A DNA stretch of 64,000 nucleotides from Pseudomonas sp. MAG733B. GTDB lineage: Bacteria; Pseudomonadota; Gammaproteobacteria; Pseudomonadales; Pseudomonadaceae. The translations under genes were made by a program, and so were the position numbers. The stretch's first letter is position 1. Each line of letters opens with the position of its first letter. Below the pieces are notes generated by a model. The model did no database searches. It had not been told where the DNA came from and saw nothing but the letters and a program-made list of their open reading frames with translations. Of the stretch, positions 46,782 through 57,546 are shown one piece after another. The stretch is taken from the NCBI RefSeq assembly GCF_036884845.1, contig NZ_CP145732.1:6138001-6202000 (forward strand). Reading direction: 5' to 3'.

Positions 46782-47573
46782 CTACCCTTCGAAGCTTCGC
46801 ACAACCCCAGCGTTATTCCACAATATCGGCAATATATTTGCGAAATGAACCGGATCGGCACTGCTCCAGAACTGCGCAGGGCGAGCAGGCCCATCGGCGA
46901 GCAATTCGCGCTCGGCCAAAAGGCGCTGAAGTTGACGCGCGACCGCGGCGCCGGTGTCGATCAGGCTGATGTCATCGGGGATCATCTGCTTGAGCAGCGG
47001 CTTGAGGAAAGGGTAATGGGTGCAGCCCAGGATGATGGTGTCAGCGCCTGCGCCGAGCAGCGGCCCGACGTAACTTTCGAGCAACCGGCGCAGCGCAGGA
47101 CTGCGCAGATCGCCGTTTTCAATCAGCTCGACCAACCCGGGGCAAGGCTGGGTAATGACTCGCACATCCGTGGCGAACCGGTCGAGCAGCGCGGCGAACT
47201 TGGCACTCTGCAACGTGCCGGTGGTGGCCAGCACGCCGACCACGCCACTGCGAGTTGCGGCGGCGGCCGGTTTGACTGCCGGCTCCATGCCGACGATGGG
47301 CCATTCGGGGTAATCGCGGCGCAAGTCGGCAACGCCTGCAACCGTTGCCGTGTTGCAGGCCAATACCAAGGCCTTGGCGCCTTGGCGATGAAAAAAATCG
47401 GCCATCACGCTGCAACGCTGTTGGATAAATTCCGGGGTTTTCTCGCCGTAGGGAATGTTCCCGCAATCGGCGACGTACAGCAGGGATTCGTTGGGCAACA
47501 AACGCTGGATCTCGGCCAGCACCGAAAGCCCACCGACGCCGGAGTCGAACACGCCGATCGGCGCTTCACGCAT
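46782..47573 (-). CDS. murI: Glutamate racemase
   Basis: 263 residues. The two catalytic cysteines lie in ACNTAT and GCTHYP, and the N-terminal GVFDSGVGG is the substrate/phosphate loop. It supplies D-glutamate for peptidoglycan. The ATG at 47571-47573 lies inside the moeB 3' end (8-base overlap), so the two are translationally linked; further upstream in-frame codons lie within moeB. Confidence 0.93.
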   Translation of the reverse strand: MREAPIGVFDSGVGGLSVLAEIQRLLPNESLLYVADCGNIPYGEKTPEFIQQRCSVMADFFHRQGAKALVLACNTATVAGVADLRRDYPEWPIVGMEPAVKPAAAATRSGVVGVLATTGTLQSAKFAALLDRFATDVRVITQPCPGLVELIENGDLRSPALRRLLESYVGPLLGAGADTIILGCTHYPFLKPLLKQMIPDDISLIDTGAAVARQLQRLLAERELLADGPARPAQFWSSADPVHFANILPILWNNAGVVRSFEG

Positions 47574-48321
47574 GCTTTGGCCCACAAACGCTGCATTTCG
47601 GATCACGCTTGACCCGCAGCTCACGGAAACGCGAGCCCAGCGCATCGATCAGCAACAGGCGCCCCACCAGCGGCTCGCCGAAACCGGCCAGCAGCTTCAG
47701 CGCTTCGAGCGCTTGCAAACTGCCAACCAATCCCACCAACGGACCGACAACACCGGCCTCGCTGCAAGTCAATTCGGCATCGCTGCCGTGCCCGTATAAA
47801 CAGTGGTAGCACGGGCTCTCCGCACGGCGCGGGTCGAACACCGACAATTGCCCTTCAAGACGAATCGCCGCACCGCTGACCAGCGGCTTGCCCGCACCCA
47901 CGCACGCAGCGTTAACCGCTTCACGGGTAGAGAAATTATCGGAACAGTCGAGAACCAGATCCACCCCGGCCACGGCAGCGGCCAGGGAATCTTCATCCAG
48001 CGCCGTGCGATGGGCGACCAGTTGAATCTCGGGGTTGATTGCTGTCAGGCGTTTGATTGCCGAATCGACCTTGGTCATGCCGACGCTGTCGGTGTCGTGG
48101 ATGATCTGGCGTTGCAGGTTGGTCAGATCGACCGTGTCAAAGTCCGCCAGATGCAACTCGCCAACGCCCGCTGCCGCCAGATAAAGCGCCACCGGCGCAC
48201 CGAGGCCGCCAAGACCGACGATCAGCACGCGGCTTTCTTTCAATCGCAGCTGACCGTCGATATCGATGTGCTGCAACAGAATCTGCCGGCTGTAGCGCAG
48301 CAATTCCTGGTCATTCAGCAT
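47566..48321 (-). CDS. moeB: Molybdopterin-synthase adenylyltransferase MoeB
   Basis: 251 residues of the E1-like ThiF/MoeB family. ATP motif GLGGLGAP, the arginine finger in NLQRQIIHD and the zinc cysteines CYHC and CSVC are present. It adenylates the MoaD C-terminus for molybdopterin synthesis. No rhodanese domain is attached. It overlaps prmC by 7 bases. Confidence 0.9.
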   Translation of the reverse strand: MLNDQELLRYSRQILLQHIDIDGQLRLKESRVLIVGLGGLGAPVALYLAAAGVGELHLADFDTVDLTNLQRQIIHDTDSVGMTKVDSAIKRLTAINPEIQLVAHRTALDEDSLAAAVAGVDLVLDCSDNFSTREAVNAACVGAGKPLVSGAAIRLEGQLSVFDPRRAESPCYHCLYGHGSDAELTCSEAGVVGPLVGLVGSLQALEALKLLAGFGEPLVGRLLLIDALGSRFRELRVKRDPKCSVCGPKHA

Positions 48322-49145
48322 GTCAGGCGTCCCAGACTGATGCGTTGATGGCCGCCCAGATCCGTGCGGCTGTGGACTTCTTCAAAGCCGCGGGTCAGCA
48401 GCAGATCGCGCACCGCCTCGGCCTGATCGTAACCGTGTTCGAGCATCAGCCAGCCACCGGCCTCAAGATGATCCGGCGCCTGGGCGACGATCAAGCGTAG
48501 ATCGTCGAGCCCGTCTACCCCAGCCACTAAAGCGCTGGCCGGTTCGAAGCGCACGTCACCTTCCACCAGGTGTGGATCGGCAGCGGCGATGTATGGCGGA
48601 TTGCTGATGATCAGTTGAAAACGCTGACCCTCCAATGCGCTGAACCAGTGACTGCTCAGCACCGTGGCGTTGTTCAGATGCAGACGCCGGCGATTGCGCT
48701 CGGCCAGGGCCACCGCTTCCAGCACGCGGTCCACGGCAGTGACTTTCCACGCTGGACGCTCGCTAGCCAAGGCCAAGGCGATGGCGCCGCTGCCGGTGCC
48801 CAGATCAAGCACTTTTGCGGGCGTTGCGGGCAGCAGTTCAAGTGCGGCTTCCACCAGCAACTCGGTGTCCGGGCGCGGAATCAGTGTGTGCGGCGCCACT
48901 TCCAGATCGAGCTTCCAGAACCCTTGCTGCCCCAGAATGTAGGCCACCGGCTCACCACCGCGACGACGCTGCAAATACTCGGCGAAAGTCAGCGCCGCTT
49001 CGCTTGGCACGATGCGCTCCGGCCAAGTGTGCAAAAAGCTGCGGGACTTGCCCAACGCCGCCGCCAGCAACAATTCGGCATCCAGACGCGCCGTGGGCGA
49101 GTCGGGCAAATCGGCGGCGCGCAACAAACTGGCAATGATCGTCAT
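48315..49145 (-). CDS. prmC: Release factor glutamine methyltransferase
   Basis: 276 residues. SAM motif DLGTGSGAIALAL and the substrate motif NPPYIAA are intact. It methylates the GGQ glutamine of release factors. The ATG directly abuts the prfA stop (no gap), so enzyme and substrate are made from the same message. Confidence 0.94.
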   Translation of the reverse strand: MTIIASLLRAADLPDSPTARLDAELLLAAALGKSRSFLHTWPERIVPSEAALTFAEYLQRRRGGEPVAYILGQQGFWKLDLEVAPHTLIPRPDTELLVEAALELLPATPAKVLDLGTGSGAIALALASERPAWKVTAVDRVLEAVALAERNRRRLHLNNATVLSSHWFSALEGQRFQLIISNPPYIAAADPHLVEGDVRFEPASALVAGVDGLDDLRLIVAQAPDHLEAGGWLMLEHGYDQAEAVRDLLLTRGFEEVHSRTDLGGHQRISLGRLTC

Positions 49146-50228
49146 TTACTCACCTATCGCCGCGAGTTGATCGGCCTGGTACTCGGCCAACAACGGCTCG
49201 ATCACCGCATCGACGCCACCGGCGAGGATTTCGTCGAGGGAATACAGCGTCAGGTTGACCCGATGGTCGGTGACCCGGCCCTGGGCAAAGTTGTAGGTGC
49301 GGATCCGCTCGGAGCGGTCACCGGAACCCACCAGCAATTTACGCTCGCTGGCGATGGCGTTGGCTGCGGCGCTGGTTTGCTGGTCGTTGAGCTTGGCCGA
49401 CAGCCAGGACATCGCCCGGGCGCGGTTTTTGTGCTGCGAACGCTCTTCCTGACACTCGACCACGATGCCGGACGGCAAGTGCGTGATACGAATCGCCGAG
49501 TCGGTCTTGTTGACGTGCTGACCGCCGGCACCGGAGGAACGGTAGGTGTCGACCCGCAAGTCCGCCGGGTTGATTTCGATCGCTTCCTGCTCGTCCGGCT
49601 CGGGCAGTACCGCCACGGTGCAGGCCGAGGTGTGGATACGACCTTGGGATTCTGTCGCAGGAACCCGTTGTACGCGGTGGGCACCGGACTCGAATTTCAG
49701 CTTGCCGTAGACGTTGTCGCCTTCAACCCGGGCAATCACTTCTTTATAGCCGCCGTGTTCACCCTCGTTTTCCGAGAGAATCTCCACGCGCCAGCCACGA
49801 CGCTCGGCGTAACGCGAATACATGCGGAACAGGTCGCCGGAGAAAATCGCCGCTTCGTCACCACCGGTGCCGGCGCGGATTTCGAGGAACACGTTGCGTC
49901 CGTCGTTCGGGTCCTTGGGCAGCAGCATGCGTTGCAGGCTGGCTTCCAGTTCGACCAGGCGCTCCTTGGCTTCGCGGACTTCTTCCACGGCCATTTCGCG
50001 CATGTCCGGGTCGCTGTCCTTGAGCAGTGCCTGGGCGCCTTCGAGGTCGCCTTGCACTTTGAGCAGCTGTTTATAGGTTTCGACGATCGGCTCGACTTCC
50101 GCGTATTCCTTGGAATAGGTGCGGAATTTGTTCTGATCGGAAATGACCTCGCCATCGCCAAGCAGGGCGGTCAATTCCTCGAAACGGTCCTGGAGGATGT
50201 CCAGCTTATTGAGCAGTGACGCTTTCAT
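49146..50228 (-). CDS. prfA: Peptide chain release factor 1
   Basis: 360 residues. The stop-codon-reading P-A-T tripeptide is in RVPATESQ and the catalytic loop is [14 protein letters not shown]. It terminates translation at UAA and UAG. Its start overlaps the hemA stop by 4 bases (ATGA). Confidence 0.96.
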   Translation of the reverse strand: MKASLLNKLDILQDRFEELTALLGDGEVISDQNKFRTYSKEYAEVEPIVETYKQLLKVQGDLEGAQALLKDSDPDMREMAVEEVREAKERLVELEASLQRMLLPKDPNDGRNVFLEIRAGTGGDEAAIFSGDLFRMYSRYAERRGWRVEILSENEGEHGGYKEVIARVEGDNVYGKLKFESGAHRVQRVPATESQGRIHTSACTVAVLPEPDEQEAIEINPADLRVDTYRSSGAGGQHVNKTDSAIRITHLPSGIVVECQEERSQHKNRARAMSWLSAKLNDQQTSAAANAIASERKLLVGSGDRSERIRTYNFAQGRVTDHRVNLTLYSLDEILAGGVDAVIEPLLAEYQADQLAAIGE

Positions 50229-51514
50229 TGCGGTTTCTTATCCGAAAAGCTTTCCGATGAGCCCTCGTTGAGGGCAAAGAGTTCCTGGGCCATCGCCAGC
50301 GCATCGAGGCGACCTTCGGCAGAGAGCTTTTTCAGTTGCACGCTTGGTGCGTGCAACAGTTTATTGGTCAGGCCACGCGCCAATTGCACCAGCACGTCTT
50401 CGGCGCTGCTGCCGTTGGCCAGCAGGCGCTGGGCTTTTTGCAATTCTTCGTCACGCAGGCGTTCGCTCTGTTGACGATAGGCCTTGAGCACGTCGACCGC
50501 CGCCAATTCGCGCAGGCGGACCATGAAGTCTTCGGCGCCGACCGAGACCATCTCTTCAGCGGCTTGCGCTGCGCCTTGACGGCTCTTGAGGTTCTCGGCG
50601 ACCACTTCGTGGAGATCGTCGACGCTATACAGGTAAACGTCGTCCAACTCGCCGACTTCAGGCTCGATGTCGCGCGGAACGGCGATATCGACCATGAAGA
50701 TCGGCTTGTGCTTGCGCAGCTTCAGCGCACTTTCCACCGCGCCTTTGCCCAGAATCGGCAGTTGGCTGGCAGTGGAGCTGATGACGATGTCGCTGCGTAC
50801 CAGTTCGGCCGGAATGTCCGACAGCAGCACCGCATGGGCGCCAAATTGCTCGGCCAGAATGCTGGCGCGTTCCAGCGTGCGGTTGGCAACCACGATGCGC
50901 TTGACGCCGAGGTCATGCAGATGGCGGGCGACCAGGGTGATGGTCTCGCCGGCGCCGATCAACAAGGCCTGACTGCGCTGCAAATCGCTGAAAATCTGTT
51001 TCGCCAGGCTAACCGCGGCAAACGCCACGGACACCGGGTTTTCACCAATGGCGGTGTCGGTGCGCACTTGCTTGGCGGCATTGAACGTGGCCTGGAACAA
51101 GCGCCCGAGCAATGGCCCGATGGTCCCGGCTTCGCGCGCCACGGCGTAGGCGGATTTCATCTGGCCGAGAATCTGCGGCTCGCCCAACACCAGCGAGTCG
51201 AGCCCGGAGGCGACGCGCATCATGTGACGAACTGCCGCATCATCTTCGTGCACATAAGCGCTTTGGCGCAGCTCTTCGAGGCTCAAATGATGATAATCGG
51301 CCAGCCAGCGCAGCACGATATCCGCCGACAGGTGATCCTGTTCTATATAGAGTTCACTGCGATTGCAGGTGGAGAGGATCGCAGCTTCGCGGCTGTCGGT
51401 GAGTCGGCAGAGCTGCTGCAAGGCCTCAACCAGCTGCTCAGGGGTAAAGGCCACGCGCTCGCGGACGTCTACTGAAGCAGTCTTGTGGTTAATACCGAGT
51501 GCAAGGAAGGCCAT
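50225..51514 (-). CDS. hemA: Glutamyl-tRNA reductase
   Basis: 429 residues. The nucleophilic cysteine is C50 (STCNRSELY), followed by the NADPH domain ([10 protein letters not shown]) and a C-terminal helical dimerisation domain. It makes glutamate-1-semialdehyde, the first committed step of tetrapyrrole synthesis. It is the promoter-proximal gene of the leftward hemA-prfA-prmC-moeB-murI operon and divergent from the TPR lipoprotein gene (212-base gap). Confidence 0.95.
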   Translation of the reverse strand: MAFLALGINHKTASVDVRERVAFTPEQLVEALQQLCRLTDSREAAILSTCNRSELYIEQDHLSADIVLRWLADYHHLSLEELRQSAYVHEDDAAVRHMMRVASGLDSLVLGEPQILGQMKSAYAVAREAGTIGPLLGRLFQATFNAAKQVRTDTAIGENPVSVAFAAVSLAKQIFSDLQRSQALLIGAGETITLVARHLHDLGVKRIVVANRTLERASILAEQFGAHAVLLSDIPAELVRSDIVISSTASQLPILGKGAVESALKLRKHKPIFMVDIAVPRDIEPEVGELDDVYLYSVDDLHEVVAENLKSRQGAAQAAEEMVSVGAEDFMVRLRELAAVDVLKAYRQQSERLRDEELQKAQRLLANGSSAEDVLVQLARGLTNKLLHAPSVQLKKLSAEGRLDALAMAQELFALNEGSSESFSDKKPQ

Positions 51515-51726
51515 TCAAAGTCGCTGGTGGTGACGTGAAGCCGGCAATTGTCCTACTTCGTCAGATCGAGAACAACTACTCGATATCTATCGCCCCTGTA
51601 GGAAGCACTACAGATTGAGATCGCTTCTCGTTTACCTGGCATGCGGGTAAATTGCCGGGCCGGTTATGTTTGGCCCAAGGCTTGTGTCATGATGATCCGA
51701 CCGCAGGTTAGTCGTCCTCTTCCTAT

Positions 51727-53451
51727 ATGAATAGATCTTCCGCGTTGCTCCTCGCTTTTGTCTTCCTCAGCGGCTGCCAGGCCATGGCACCCGTGTCGCC
51801 GGACGGTACCTCTCCGGCTGAAGACAGCACTCCGGCACCTGAAAAGCCCAAGGTTTACAGCTCATTCAGTGAAGACACCGTCTTCAGCCTGCTGAGCGCG
51901 GAACTGGCTGGCCAGCGCAATCGTTTCGACATTGCCCTGGACAACTACGTGACCCAGGCCATCAACACCCAGGATCCGGGCATCTCCGAGCGGGCATTCC
52001 GTATCGCCGAATACCTGGGCGCCGATCAGGCCGCCCTGGACACCGCGCTGATCTGGGCGAAAAACGCCCCGGACGACCTTGAGGCGCAACGGGCCGCAGC
52101 CGTGCAACTGGCACGCGCCGGTCGCTACGACGACTCCATGGTCTATATGGAAAAAGTCCTGCAAGGCAAGGGCGACACGCATTTCGACTTCCTCGCACTG
52201 TCCGCCGCCGACACCGACCAGGACACACGCAACGGCTTGATGAAGAGTTTCGACCGGCTGTTGCAGCGCCACCCGAACAACGGCCAGCTGATTTTCGGCA
52301 AGGCCCTGCTGATGCAACAGGACGGCGACTCCAAAGGTGCACTGGCGCTACTGGAAGACAATCCGCCGGACGACGGCGAAATTGCCCCGATCCTCCTGCG
52401 CGCCCGCCTGCTGCAATCCCTTGATCGCGGCGATGAAGCCTTGCCGCTGCTGCAAAAAAGCATCAAGAAGTACCCGGACGACAAACGCTTGCGCCTGACT
52501 TACGCGCGCATGCTGGTTGAACAGGACCGCATGGATGACGCCAAAGCCGAGTTCTCGAGCCTGGTGCAGCAATACCCGGATGACGACGAACTGCGTTATT
52601 CGCTGGCGCTCGTTTGCCTGGAAGCCAAGGCCTGGACCGAGGCCAAGGGCTACCTGGAAGACCTGCTCGCCCGGGAAAGCCACGTTGACTCCGCGCACTT
52701 GAACCTCGGGCGCATCGCCGAAGAGCGCAACGATCCACAAGGTGCGCTGATCGAGTACGGCCAGGTCGGCCCGGGCAATGACTACCTGCCGGCACAATTG
52801 CGTCAGGCCGATATCCTGATGAACAACGGCAAGACCGCCGAAGCCCAGCGCAAACTGGCAGCCGAGCGCGACGAGCAACCGGACTACGCGATCCAGCTGT
52901 ACCTGATCGAAGCCGAAACCCTGTCCGCCAACAACCAGCCCGACAAGGCCTGGACCGTACTGCAGCAAGCGCTGCAAAAGTACCCGGACGACCTGAACCT
53001 GCTTTATACCCGTGCGATGCAGGCGGAAAAACGCAATGACCTGGCGCAGATGGAAAAAGACCTGCGCCTGATCATCAAGCGCGACCCGGACAATGCCATG
53101 GCGCTGAACGCTCTCGGCTATACCTTGTCCGACCGCACCACACGCTACGTTGAAGCCAAGGCCCTGATCGAACAGGCGCACCAGATCAACCCGGAAGACC
53201 CGGCAGTTCTCGACAGCCTCGGCTGGGTGAATTTCCGCATGGGCAACCTCGACGAAGCCGAACGCCTGCTGCGTAAGGCGCTGGAGCGTTTCCCCGACCA
53301 GGAAGTCGCCGCGCATCTGGGCGAAGTCCTGTGGGCCAACGGCAAGCAACGCGAAGCCAAGCAAATCTGGAGCAAGTTCCTCAAGGAACAACCCGACAGC
53401 CCAACCCTGCGCAGCACTATCAAGCGCCTGACCGGATCAGAGACTCTTTAA
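51727..53451 (+). CDS. TPR-repeat lipoprotein
   Basis: 574 residues. The lipobox LSGC places the lipid on C17, followed by a Pro/Ser/Thr-rich linker and many tetratricopeptide repeats (for example [18 protein letters not shown] and [15 protein letters not shown]). It corresponds to P. aeruginosa PA4667. It probably works as an envelope scaffold. No clear ribosome-binding site precedes the ATG. lolB starts 4 bases after the stop. Confidence 0.88.
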   Translation: MNRSSALLLAFVFLSGCQAMAPVSPDGTSPAEDSTPAPEKPKVYSSFSEDTVFSLLSAELAGQRNRFDIALDNYVTQAINTQDPGISERAFRIAEYLGADQAALDTALIWAKNAPDDLEAQRAAAVQLARAGRYDDSMVYMEKVLQGKGDTHFDFLALSAADTDQDTRNGLMKSFDRLLQRHPNNGQLIFGKALLMQQDGDSKGALALLEDNPPDDGEIAPILLRARLLQSLDRGDEALPLLQKSIKKYPDDKRLRLTYARMLVEQDRMDDAKAEFSSLVQQYPDDDELRYSLALVCLEAKAWTEAKGYLEDLLARESHVDSAHLNLGRIAEERNDPQGALIEYGQVGPGNDYLPAQLRQADILMNNGKTAEAQRKLAAERDEQPDYAIQLYLIEAETLSANNQPDKAWTVLQQALQKYPDDLNLLYTRAMQAEKRNDLAQMEKDLRLIIKRDPDNAMALNALGYTLSDRTTRYVEAKALIEQAHQINPEDPAVLDSLGWVNFRMGNLDEAERLLRKALERFPDQEVAAHLGEVLWANGKQREAKQIWSKFLKEQPDSPTLRSTIKRLTGSETL

Positions 53452-53455
53452 GATT

Positions 53456-54073
53456 ATGTTTTTGCGCCACATCATCGTTTTCAGCTTCATCGCCCTGCTC
53501 GCCGGTTGCGCGGGCTTCGGTGCCCGCGAATCGGTCGAGGGTCACGGCAACCCCGCCCAATGGCGCGAGCACAAGCAGCAACTGTCCAACCTCGACGGCT
53601 GGCAGATCGACGGCAAGATCGGCATTCGCGCGCCAAAAGACTCGGGCAGCGGCACGCTGTTCTGGTTGCAGCGCCAGGATTACTACGACATCCGCCTGTC
53701 CGGCCCATTGGGTCGCGGCGCGGCACGCCTGACCGGGCGTCCGGGCAAAGTTTCGCTGGAAGTCGCCAATCAGGGGCGCTACGAAGCGGCCTCTCCGGAT
53801 GCTCTGCTTGAAGAGCAAATGGGTTGGAAACTGCCGGTTGCCAACCTGGCGTGGTGGGTCCGCGGGCTCCCCGCTCCCGACAGCAAAAGCCGCCTGACGC
53901 TGGATGGCGACAGCCGTTTGGCCAGTCTCGAACAGGACGGTTGGCAGGTCGAATACACCGCCTATACCGAACAAAACGGTTACTGGTTGCCCGAGCGGAT
54001 CAAACTCCACGGCACCAACCTTGATGTCACGCTGGTGATCAAGGCCTGGCAACCGCGCAAGCTGGGGCAATGA
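53456..54073 (+). CDS. lolB: Outer-membrane lipoprotein receptor LolB
   Basis: 205 residues. The lipobox LAGC gives C18. The domain follows Lol[23 protein letters not shown] near the N-terminus and a concave beta-sheet. LolB takes lipoproteins from LolA and inserts them in the outer membrane. It sits between the TPR lipoprotein and ispE with gaps of 4 and 1 bases, so the three are one operon. Confidence 0.93.
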   Translation: MFLRHIIVFSFIALLAGCAGFGARESVEGHGNPAQWREHKQQLSNLDGWQIDGKIGIRAPKDSGSGTLFWLQRQDYYDIRLSGPLGRGAARLTGRPGKVSLEVANQGRYEAASPDALLEEQMGWKLPVANLAWWVRGLPAPDSKSRLTLDGDSRLASLEQDGWQVEYTAYTEQNGYWLPERIKLHGTNLDVTLVIKAWQPRKLGQ

Positions 54074-54074
54074 C

Positions 54075-54926
54075 ATGCCGGCTACTCGCCTGACCCTGCC
54101 CTCGCCGGCCAAACTCAATTTGATGCTGCACATTCTGGGTCGCCGTGAAGACGGCTACCACGAGTTGCAGACGATGTTTCAGTTTCTCGACTACGGCGAC
54201 GAAATCACTTTCGCCGTGCGCGATGACGGTGTCATTCGCCTGCACACCGAATTCGAAGGCGTTCCCCACGACAGCAATCTGATCGTCAGGGCCGCGAAAA
54301 AGCTTCAGGAGCAATCCGGTTGTTCGCTCGGTATCGATATCTGGATTGAAAAAATCCTGCCCATGGGCGGCGGGATTGGCGGCGGCAGTTCTAACGCTGC
54401 GACAACCTTGCTCGGCCTCAATCATCTCTGGCAACTGGCCTGGGACGAGGATCGGCTGGCCACACTGGGCCTGACGCTGGGCGCCGATGTCCCGGTTTTC
54501 GTGCGCGGTCATGCGGCTTTCGCCGAGGGTGTCGGGGAGAAACTGACACCCGTTGACCCCGAGGAACCGTGGTATCTCGTGCTCGTGCCGCAAGTCTCTG
54601 TAAGTACGGCAGAAATTTTTTCCGATCCGTTGTTGACACGTAACACGCCTCCCATTAAAGTGCGCCCCGTTCCCAAGGGAAACAGTCGTAATGACTGCTT
54701 GCCGGTGGTAACAAGGCGTTATCCAGAGGTACGTAACGCTTTGAATTTGCTAGGTAAATTTACCGAAGCAAAACTCACCGGAACTGGAAGTTGTGTGTTT
54801 GGGGGCTTCCCAAGCAAAGCTGAAGCTGATAAAGTCTCGGCCCTTCTTACAGAGACCCTTACAGGGTTTGTAGCAAAAGGAAGCAACATTTCGATGTTGC
54901 ATCGCAAGCTGCAAAGTCTGCTCTAA
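54075..54926 (+). CDS. ispE: 4-diphosphocytidyl-2-C-methyl-D-erythritol kinase
   Basis: 283 residues of the GHMP kinase family. The ATP loop is [14 protein letters not shown] (about 95-108) and the N-terminal [12 protein letters not shown] is typical. It phosphorylates CDP-ME in the MEP isoprenoid pathway. Codon use changes sharply near 54595: the last 109 sense codons use many AGT, ACA, GTA, GGA, AGG and CTA codons, with about 48 of 109 ending in G or C by my count, unlike the GC-rich first part. A promoter-like sequence lies inside this stretch. Confidence 0.93.
   Translation: MPATRLTLPSPAKLNLMLHILGRREDGYHELQTMFQFLDYGDEITFAVRDDGVIRLHTEFEGVPHDSNLIVRAAKKLQEQSGCSLGIDIWIEKILPMGGGIGGGSSNAATTLLGLNHLWQLAWDEDRLATLGLTLGADVPVFVRGHAAFAEGVGEKLTPVDPEEPWYLVLVPQVSVSTAEIFSDPLLTRNTPPIKVRPVPKGNSRNDCLPVVTRRYPEVRNALNLLGKFTEAKLTGTGSCVFGGFPSKAEADKVSALLTETLTGFVAKGSNISMLHRKLQSLL
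54633..54661 (+). promoter_or_regulatory. Candidate internal promoter in ispE for tRNA-Gln/prs
   Basis: Perfect -35 TTGACA (54633-54638), 17-base spacer and -10 TAAAGT (54656-54661), followed by a GC-rich discriminator (GCGCCCC) as in stable-RNA promoters. It is inside the ispE coding region, about 300 bases before the tRNA. Confidence 0.5.
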
Positions 54927-54962
54927 AGGAACCGATTACTGGGTAATCGTTGCAACAGATAC

Positions 54963-55037
54963 AGGGGCGTCGCCAAGCGGTAAGGCAGCAGGTTTTGATC
55001 CTGCCATGCGTTGGTTCGAATCCAGCCGCCCCTGCCA
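54963..55037 (+). tRNA. tRNA-Gln (anticodon TTG)
   Basis: 75 bases with encoded CCA. The acceptor stem AGGGGCG/CGCCCCT, D-arm, anticodon loop TTTTGAT (anticodon TTG at 54995-54997), and T-arm with GGTTCGAATCC all form. It reads CAA and CAG. It lies between ispE and prs, the same place as in other pseudomonads. Confidence 0.97.
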
Positions 55038-55082
55038 TTTTCTATACTCATCCAGGTTACCCTCAGCCTCTAGGTACTGCGC

Positions 55083-56024
55083 GTGTCCAAGATGATGGTC
55101 TTTACGGGGAATGCTAACCCCGATCTGGCTCGGCGTGTCGTACGTCAGCTGCATATCCCTCTCGGTGACATCTCTGTCGGTAAGTTCTCCGACGGCGAAA
55201 TTACAGCCGAGATCAATGAAAACGTTCGCGGTAAAGACGTTTTCATTATCCAGCCGACTTGCGCTCCGACCAACGATAACCTGATGGAACTGGTAGTGAT
55301 GGCTGATGCCTTCCGCCGCTCCTCGGCTACTCGTATTACTGCTGTTATTCCTTACTTTGGTTATGCCCGTCAGGATCGCCGTCCGCGTTCCGCACGTGTG
55401 GCTATCAGCGCGAAAGTCGTTGCTGACATGCTTACCGTAGTCGGCATCGACCGTGTTCTCACGGTTGATCTGCATGCTGACCAAATCCAGGGTTTCTTCG
55501 ATATTCCGGTAGATAACATCTACGGCTCCCCGGTTCTGGTGGATGACATTGAAGATCAGCGCTTCGAAAACCTGATGATCGTGTCCCCGGACATTGGTGG
55601 CGTCGTGCGTGCACGTGCCGTTGCCAAATCCCTGGGCGTGGATCTCGGGATCATCGACAAACGCCGTGAGAAAGCCAATCACTCTGAAGTGATGCATATC
55701 ATCGGTGATGTCGAAGGGCGTACCTGTATTCTGGTCGATGACATGGTCGATACCGCCGGCACCCTGTGCCACGCGGCAAAGGCCTTGAAAGAGCATGGCG
55801 CTGCCAAGGTTTTCGCCTACTGCACGCACCCTGTGCTGTCGGGTCGGGCGATCGAAAACATTGAAAATTCCGTGCTGGACGAGTTGGTGGTCACTAACAC
55901 CATCCCTCTGTCCGCTGCAGCACAAGCCTGTGCGCGTATCCGTCAACTGGATATCGCACCGGTAGTTGCCGAGGCGGTCCGCCGCATCAGCAATGAAGAA
56001 TCGATCAGCGCGATGTTCCGCTAA
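55083..56024 (+). CDS. prs: Ribose-phosphate pyrophosphokinase
   Basis: 313 residues with a GTG start. The catalytic flexible loop ([18 protein letters not shown]), metal-binding [12 protein letters not shown] and PRPP motif [14 protein letters not shown] are intact. It makes PRPP, the substrate of hpt and upp elsewhere in the window. The first 100 codons use many T-ending codons. A strong terminator follows. Confidence 0.96.
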   Translation: MSKMMVFTGNANPDLARRVVRQLHIPLGDISVGKFSDGEITAEINENVRGKDVFIIQPTCAPTNDNLMELVVMADAFRRSSATRITAVIPYFGYARQDRRPRSARVAISAKVVADMLTVVGIDRVLTVDLHADQIQGFFDIPVDNIYGSPVLVDDIEDQRFENLMIVSPDIGGVVRARAVAKSLGVDLGIIDKRREKANHSEVMHIIGDVEGRTCILVDDMVDTAGTLCHAAKALKEHGAAKVFAYCTHPVLSGRAIENIENSVLDELVVTNTIPLSAAAQACARIRQLDIAPVVAEAVRRISNEESISAMFR

Positions 56025-56056
56025 GGGCCCTGCCCTTCTCGAAATGTTTCGTTGAC

Positions 56057-56101
56057 GAAAAGCGCCCCGCCCCGGCATTCCTGTCGGGGCGGGGCTTTTT
56101 T
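56057..56101 (+). terminator. Rho-independent terminator after prs
   Basis: Perfect 10-bp stem GCCCCGCCCC/GGGGCGGGGC (56064-56073 and 56086-56095) followed by TTTTTT. Confidence 0.95.
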
Positions 56102-56166
56102 GCCCATATCGCCTTTAGCGCTGGTCGCAAACGCTGGGGCGAGTGTGGTTATTTTGGAGATACAAC

Positions 56167-56769
56167 ATGAACGATTTTACCCTGAATGCTGAAGTGCGTT
56201 CCGACCTGGGGAAAGGTGCGAGCCGCCGCCTGCGTCGTCTCGCCGCCCTGGTTCCAGCTGTAGTTTACGGTGGCGAAAAAGCCCCTGAATCCATCAGCAT
56301 GCTGGCCAAAGAAGTTGCCAAACTGCTCGAAAACGAAGCGGCTTACAGCCACATCATCGAGCTGAACGTTGGTGGCACCAAGCAGAACGTCGTGATCAAA
56401 GCCCTGCAGCGTCACCCGGCCAAAGGCCACGTGATGCACGCTGACTTCGTACGCGTAGTAGCTGGCCAGAAACTGACCGCTATCGTTCCAGTGCACTTCA
56501 TCAACGAAGAAGCACCGACCAAGAAAGGCGGCGAAATCTCGCACGTTACTTCGGAAATCGAAGTTTCCTGCCTGCCGAAGGACCTGCCTGAGTTCATCGA
56601 AGTCGACCTGGCTAACGCCGAAATCGGTTCGATCATTCACCTGTCCGACCTCAAAGCCCCTAAAGGCGTTGAGTTCGTGGCTCTGGCACACGGCGATGAC
56701 AAGGCTGTTGCCAACGTCCACGCTCCACGTGTTGCTCCAGAAGCTACCGAAGAAGGCGCAGCAGAGTAA
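56167..56769 (+). CDS. rplY: Ribosomal protein L25/general stress protein Ctc
   Basis: 200 residues: an N-terminal 5S rRNA-binding L25 domain (about 1-92) and the C-terminal beta domain of the long CTC form. The C-terminus is acidic (EATEEGAAE). The ATG at 56167 follows GGAG; eight in-frame codons upstream are not used. It lies between prs and pth, the standard order. Confidence 0.94.
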   Translation: MNDFTLNAEVRSDLGKGASRRLRRLAALVPAVVYGGEKAPESISMLAKEVAKLLENEAAYSHIIELNVGGTKQNVVIKALQRHPAKGHVMHADFVRVVAGQKLTAIVPVHFINEEAPTKKGGEISHVTSEIEVSCLPKDLPEFIEVDLANAEIGSIIHLSDLKAPKGVEFVALAHGDDKAVANVHAPRVAPEATEEGAAE

Positions 56770-56818
56770 TTTTACTCTGTTCGCCGGAGTGACCGGAAAC
56801 ATCGCGGACTAGAGCGTA

Positions 56819-56887
56819 GCGAGAAAGCGGGCGAGAACGCGGAGTTTACATCTATGGTAAATGAGCATTTTTCTTCCACTTTCGCCG
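56819..56887. repeat. Long imperfect hairpin between rplY and pth
   Basis: The 5' half GAGAAAGCGGGCGAGAACGC can fold against a 3' half with GCATTTTTCTTCC and ACTTTCGC, with GTTTAC/GTAAAT near the tip. Stem is interrupted but extends about 30 pairs. No gene is present here. It could be a dispersed repeat or an RNA processing site. Confidence 0.4.
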
Positions 56888-56939
56888 CACTCCCTGATTG
56901 CGGCGATGTTATCCACCACTCCAAGGAAGGGCCCCTATC

Positions 56940-57524
56940 GTGACTGCCATCAAACTGATCGTTGGCCTGGGAAATCCAGGCGCTGAATACGAACAGACCC
57001 GGCATAACGCAGGGGCCCTTTTTGTTGAGCGCATCGCGAACGCACAGGGCGTAAACCTTGTGGCCGATCGCAAATATTTCGGCCTGACCGGGCGTTACTC
57101 GCATCAGGGTCAGGATGTTCGTCTGCTGATTCCCACCACGTACATGAACCGCAGCGGCCAGGCCGTGGCGGCCCTTGCAGGTTTCTTCCGCATCAAGCCT
57201 GAAGAAATCCTCGTGGCGCATGACGAACTCGATCTGCCTCCGGGCGTTGCCAAGCTCAAGCAGGGCGGCGGCCATGGCGGTCACAACGGGTTGCGCGACA
57301 TCATTGCGCAACTGGGCAATCAGAATACGTTCTACCGCCTACGGCTTGGCATTGGCCACCCGGGCGTTGCCAGTATGGTTTCAAATTTCGTCCTGGGTCG
57401 TGCGCCACGCGCCGAACAGGAAAAACTCGATGCCAGCATCGACTTTGCCCTCGGCGTGCTGCCGGATATCCTCGCCGGGGAATGGAACCGCGCGATGAAA
57501 AACCTGCACAGCCAGAAGGCCTGA
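56940..57524 (+). CDS. pth: Peptidyl-tRNA hydrolase
   Basis: 194 residues from a GTG start preceded by AAGGAAGG. The family motif [20 protein letters not shown] contains the catalytic His; YMNRSG and DELDLPPG complete the site. It recycles peptidyl-tRNAs. ychF follows after 22 bases, a widely conserved pair. Confidence 0.95.
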   Translation: MTAIKLIVGLGNPGAEYEQTRHNAGALFVERIANAQGVNLVADRKYFGLTGRYSHQGQDVRLLIPTTYMNRSGQAVAALAGFFRIKPEEILVAHDELDLPPGVAKLKQGGGHGGHNGLRDIIAQLGNQNTFYRLRLGIGHPGVASMVSNFVLGRAPRAEQEKLDASIDFALGVLPDILAGEWNRAMKNLHSQKA

Positions 57525-57546
57525 CTCTTATCCGAGGGGAAACACC

